NCBI GenBank assembly: GCA_003142915.1
Contig: PLNZ01000136.1
Coordinates: forward strand, 1-6,190
Source: Ignavibacteriales bacterium
Lineage (GTDB): Bacteria; Bacteroidota; Ignavibacteria; Ignavibacteriales; Ignavibacteriaceae
DNA: 6,190 nt
Direction: 5' to 3'
In this document: one piece after another, positions 5,555 through 6,190 of the stretch
Numbering within the stretch: the first letter of the stretch is position 1
Layout of the letters: each line of letters opens with the position of its first letter
The notes under the pieces: model-generated
Told to the model about the DNA's origin: nothing
Seen by the model: only the letters and a program-made list of their open reading frames with translations
Databases searched by the model: none
Translations under genes and position numbers: made by a program

Positions 5555-6190
5555 CTACAATTCCAAAATGAATTTTACCGTTAGCAAATGTATCGCCCTG
5601 CGCTAAAGCAAAACTTACTTTAAGAACCCCGAGGCTTGTTTCAACATTAAAGCCTAATCCGTATCCAAGTTTAAAGCCTTCGGTAGTTTCAATATTGCTT
5701 AGCGGTTCAGCGCTCCTAAGATAATACCCGGTATCAAAGAAAAGAAATCCGAATGTCCTGTTTGTAAGCAGCAGCCTGTATTCAAAATTTGTCCAAGCAA
5801 CCCTGTTCCCGAGGAACTGATCTTCGAGATAGCCCCTAAGAGAGTTAGCGCCGCCGAGCCGGAACAGATCGCTTGCTTCATAGAATGAAGCCTGTAACTC
5901 TCTTCCATGAACTCCCAGTGCGGCAATTTGCCTATTAAAGAGTTTATAGAATAAATCAAGATCAAGCGTGAATCTTTGCAGATTTTCATTAGTTGAAATA
6001 CCGGATGTAATAAATTGCTGCGGGCCATAGATTTTCTTTCTGCTAAAGGAATAAGAAGTAATAAAAAGTAATCCTCTTGTTGGAGAATACGGATCATCCC
6101 TGGTATCAACCTTAACATTAAACCCCGTTGATACCGAACCGGAGTTAAAGACCGTAAATACTAAAGAATCAGCCTGAGATGGAATCACCA
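5544..6190 (-). CDS. Omp85 (BamA/TamA) family outer-membrane protein, C-terminal barrel (truncated by window)
   Basis: This is the last 214 full codons of an Omp85-superfamily beta-barrel; such proteins insert or translocate proteins at the outer membrane. The frame is open through the window edge. The first complete codon is a valine (GTG) that is internal, not a start. Visible hallmarks are DTRDDPYSPTRG (28-39), the barrel-entry motif typical of the surface-antigen (D15) domain, and LGGANSLRGY (111-120), containing the RGY version of the conserved (V/L)RG(F/Y) lid-lock motif. Alternating hydrophobic strands follow, e.g. FGFLFFDTGYYL and GYGLGFNVETSLGVLKVSF. The end GKIHFGIVDEF finishes with phenylalanine, the classic beta-signal. 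POTRA domains, if any, lie outside the window. Whether it is the housekeeping BamA or a TamA-like paralogue cannot be decided; its next gene is a prenyltransferase rather than an OmpH/Skp gene, which makes a paralogue somewhat more likely. Confidence 0.92.
   Translation of the reverse strand, partial: VIPSQADSLVFTVFNSGSVSTGFNVKVDTRDDPYSPTRGLLFITSYSFSRKKIYGPQQFITSGISTNENLQRFTLDLDLFYKLFNRQIAALGVHGRELQASFYEASDLFRLGGANSLRGYLEDQFLGNRVAWTNFEYRLLLTNRTFGFLFFDTGYYLRSAEPLSNIETTEGFKLGYGLGFNVETSLGVLKVSFALAQGDTFANGKIHFGIVDEF

Noticed and set aside
5699..6118. Minus-strand 139-residue open frame
   Set aside because: It is out of frame within the Omp85 gene; the other frame holds the DTRDDPYSPTRG and LGGANSLRGY motifs.
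6186..6188. GTG as a start codon for a 214-residue protein
   Set aside because: The frame stays open to the window edge and the encoded part is only the C-terminal barrel of a larger family, so this valine is internal.
1..6190. Mobile element, defence system, CRISPR, tRNA or riboswitch
   Set aside because: I found no terminal repeats, transposase or integrase motifs, regular repeat-spacer pattern, cloverleaf or long structured leader; gaps between genes are at most about 154 bp.

Overview
The window is an AT-rich bacterial segment with seven recognisable protein genes plus one very short candidate ORF, all on the minus strand. Transcription therefore runs from position 6190 towards position 1. 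The organism is a diderm (Gram-negative) bacterium, because it encodes an Omp85-type outer-membrane barrel and an Mla-type lipid transporter. The style of the proteins, the low GC and the mostly weak Shine-Dalgarno signals suggest the Bacteroidota/Ignavibacteriota (FCB) group. This is an inference from protein style, not a phylogenetic result.

Layout in transcription order: (1) 6190-5544, the C-terminal barrel of an Omp85 (BamA/TamA family) protein, cut by the window edge; (2) 5554-4700, a UbiA-family membrane prenyltransferase that overlaps it by 11 bp and resembles the archaeal-type geranylgeranylglycerol-phosphate geranylgeranyltransferase branch; (3) 4694-4029, ribonuclease HII (rnhB), 5 bp further on; (4) 4007-3636, a YraN/UPF0102 nuclease-fold protein, 21 bp further on. 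A 150-bp, very AT-rich gap follows and carries an 18-codon ORF with a perfect AGGAG ribosome binding site (3616-3560). Then comes a tight three-gene lipid-transport operon: mlaE (3485-2685, apparently starting at TTG), mlaF (2681-1926) and mlaD (1926-898). mlaE and mlaF are 3 bp apart, and mlaF and mlaD overlap by one base as TAATG. A hairpin at 846-865 may end this transcript. The 5' part of uvrA (743-1, truncated by the window) comes last.

MlaE, MlaF and MlaD together form an ABC-type phospholipid transporter of the inner membrane. No mlaB (STAS) or mlaC (periplasmic carrier) gene sits beside them here. The Omp85 protein, the prenyltransferase and the Mla complex are all envelope/lipid functions. 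RnhB, YraN and UvrA are nucleic-acid functions. The grouping looks like ordinary chromosomal core-gene clustering rather than a mobile or defence island: I see no transposase, integrase, tRNA, rRNA or CRISPR array. The items most worth a second look are the micro-ORF before mlaE, the DGGGPS-like prenyltransferase, the non-ATG start of mlaE, and the duplicated glycine/leucine motif in MlaD.
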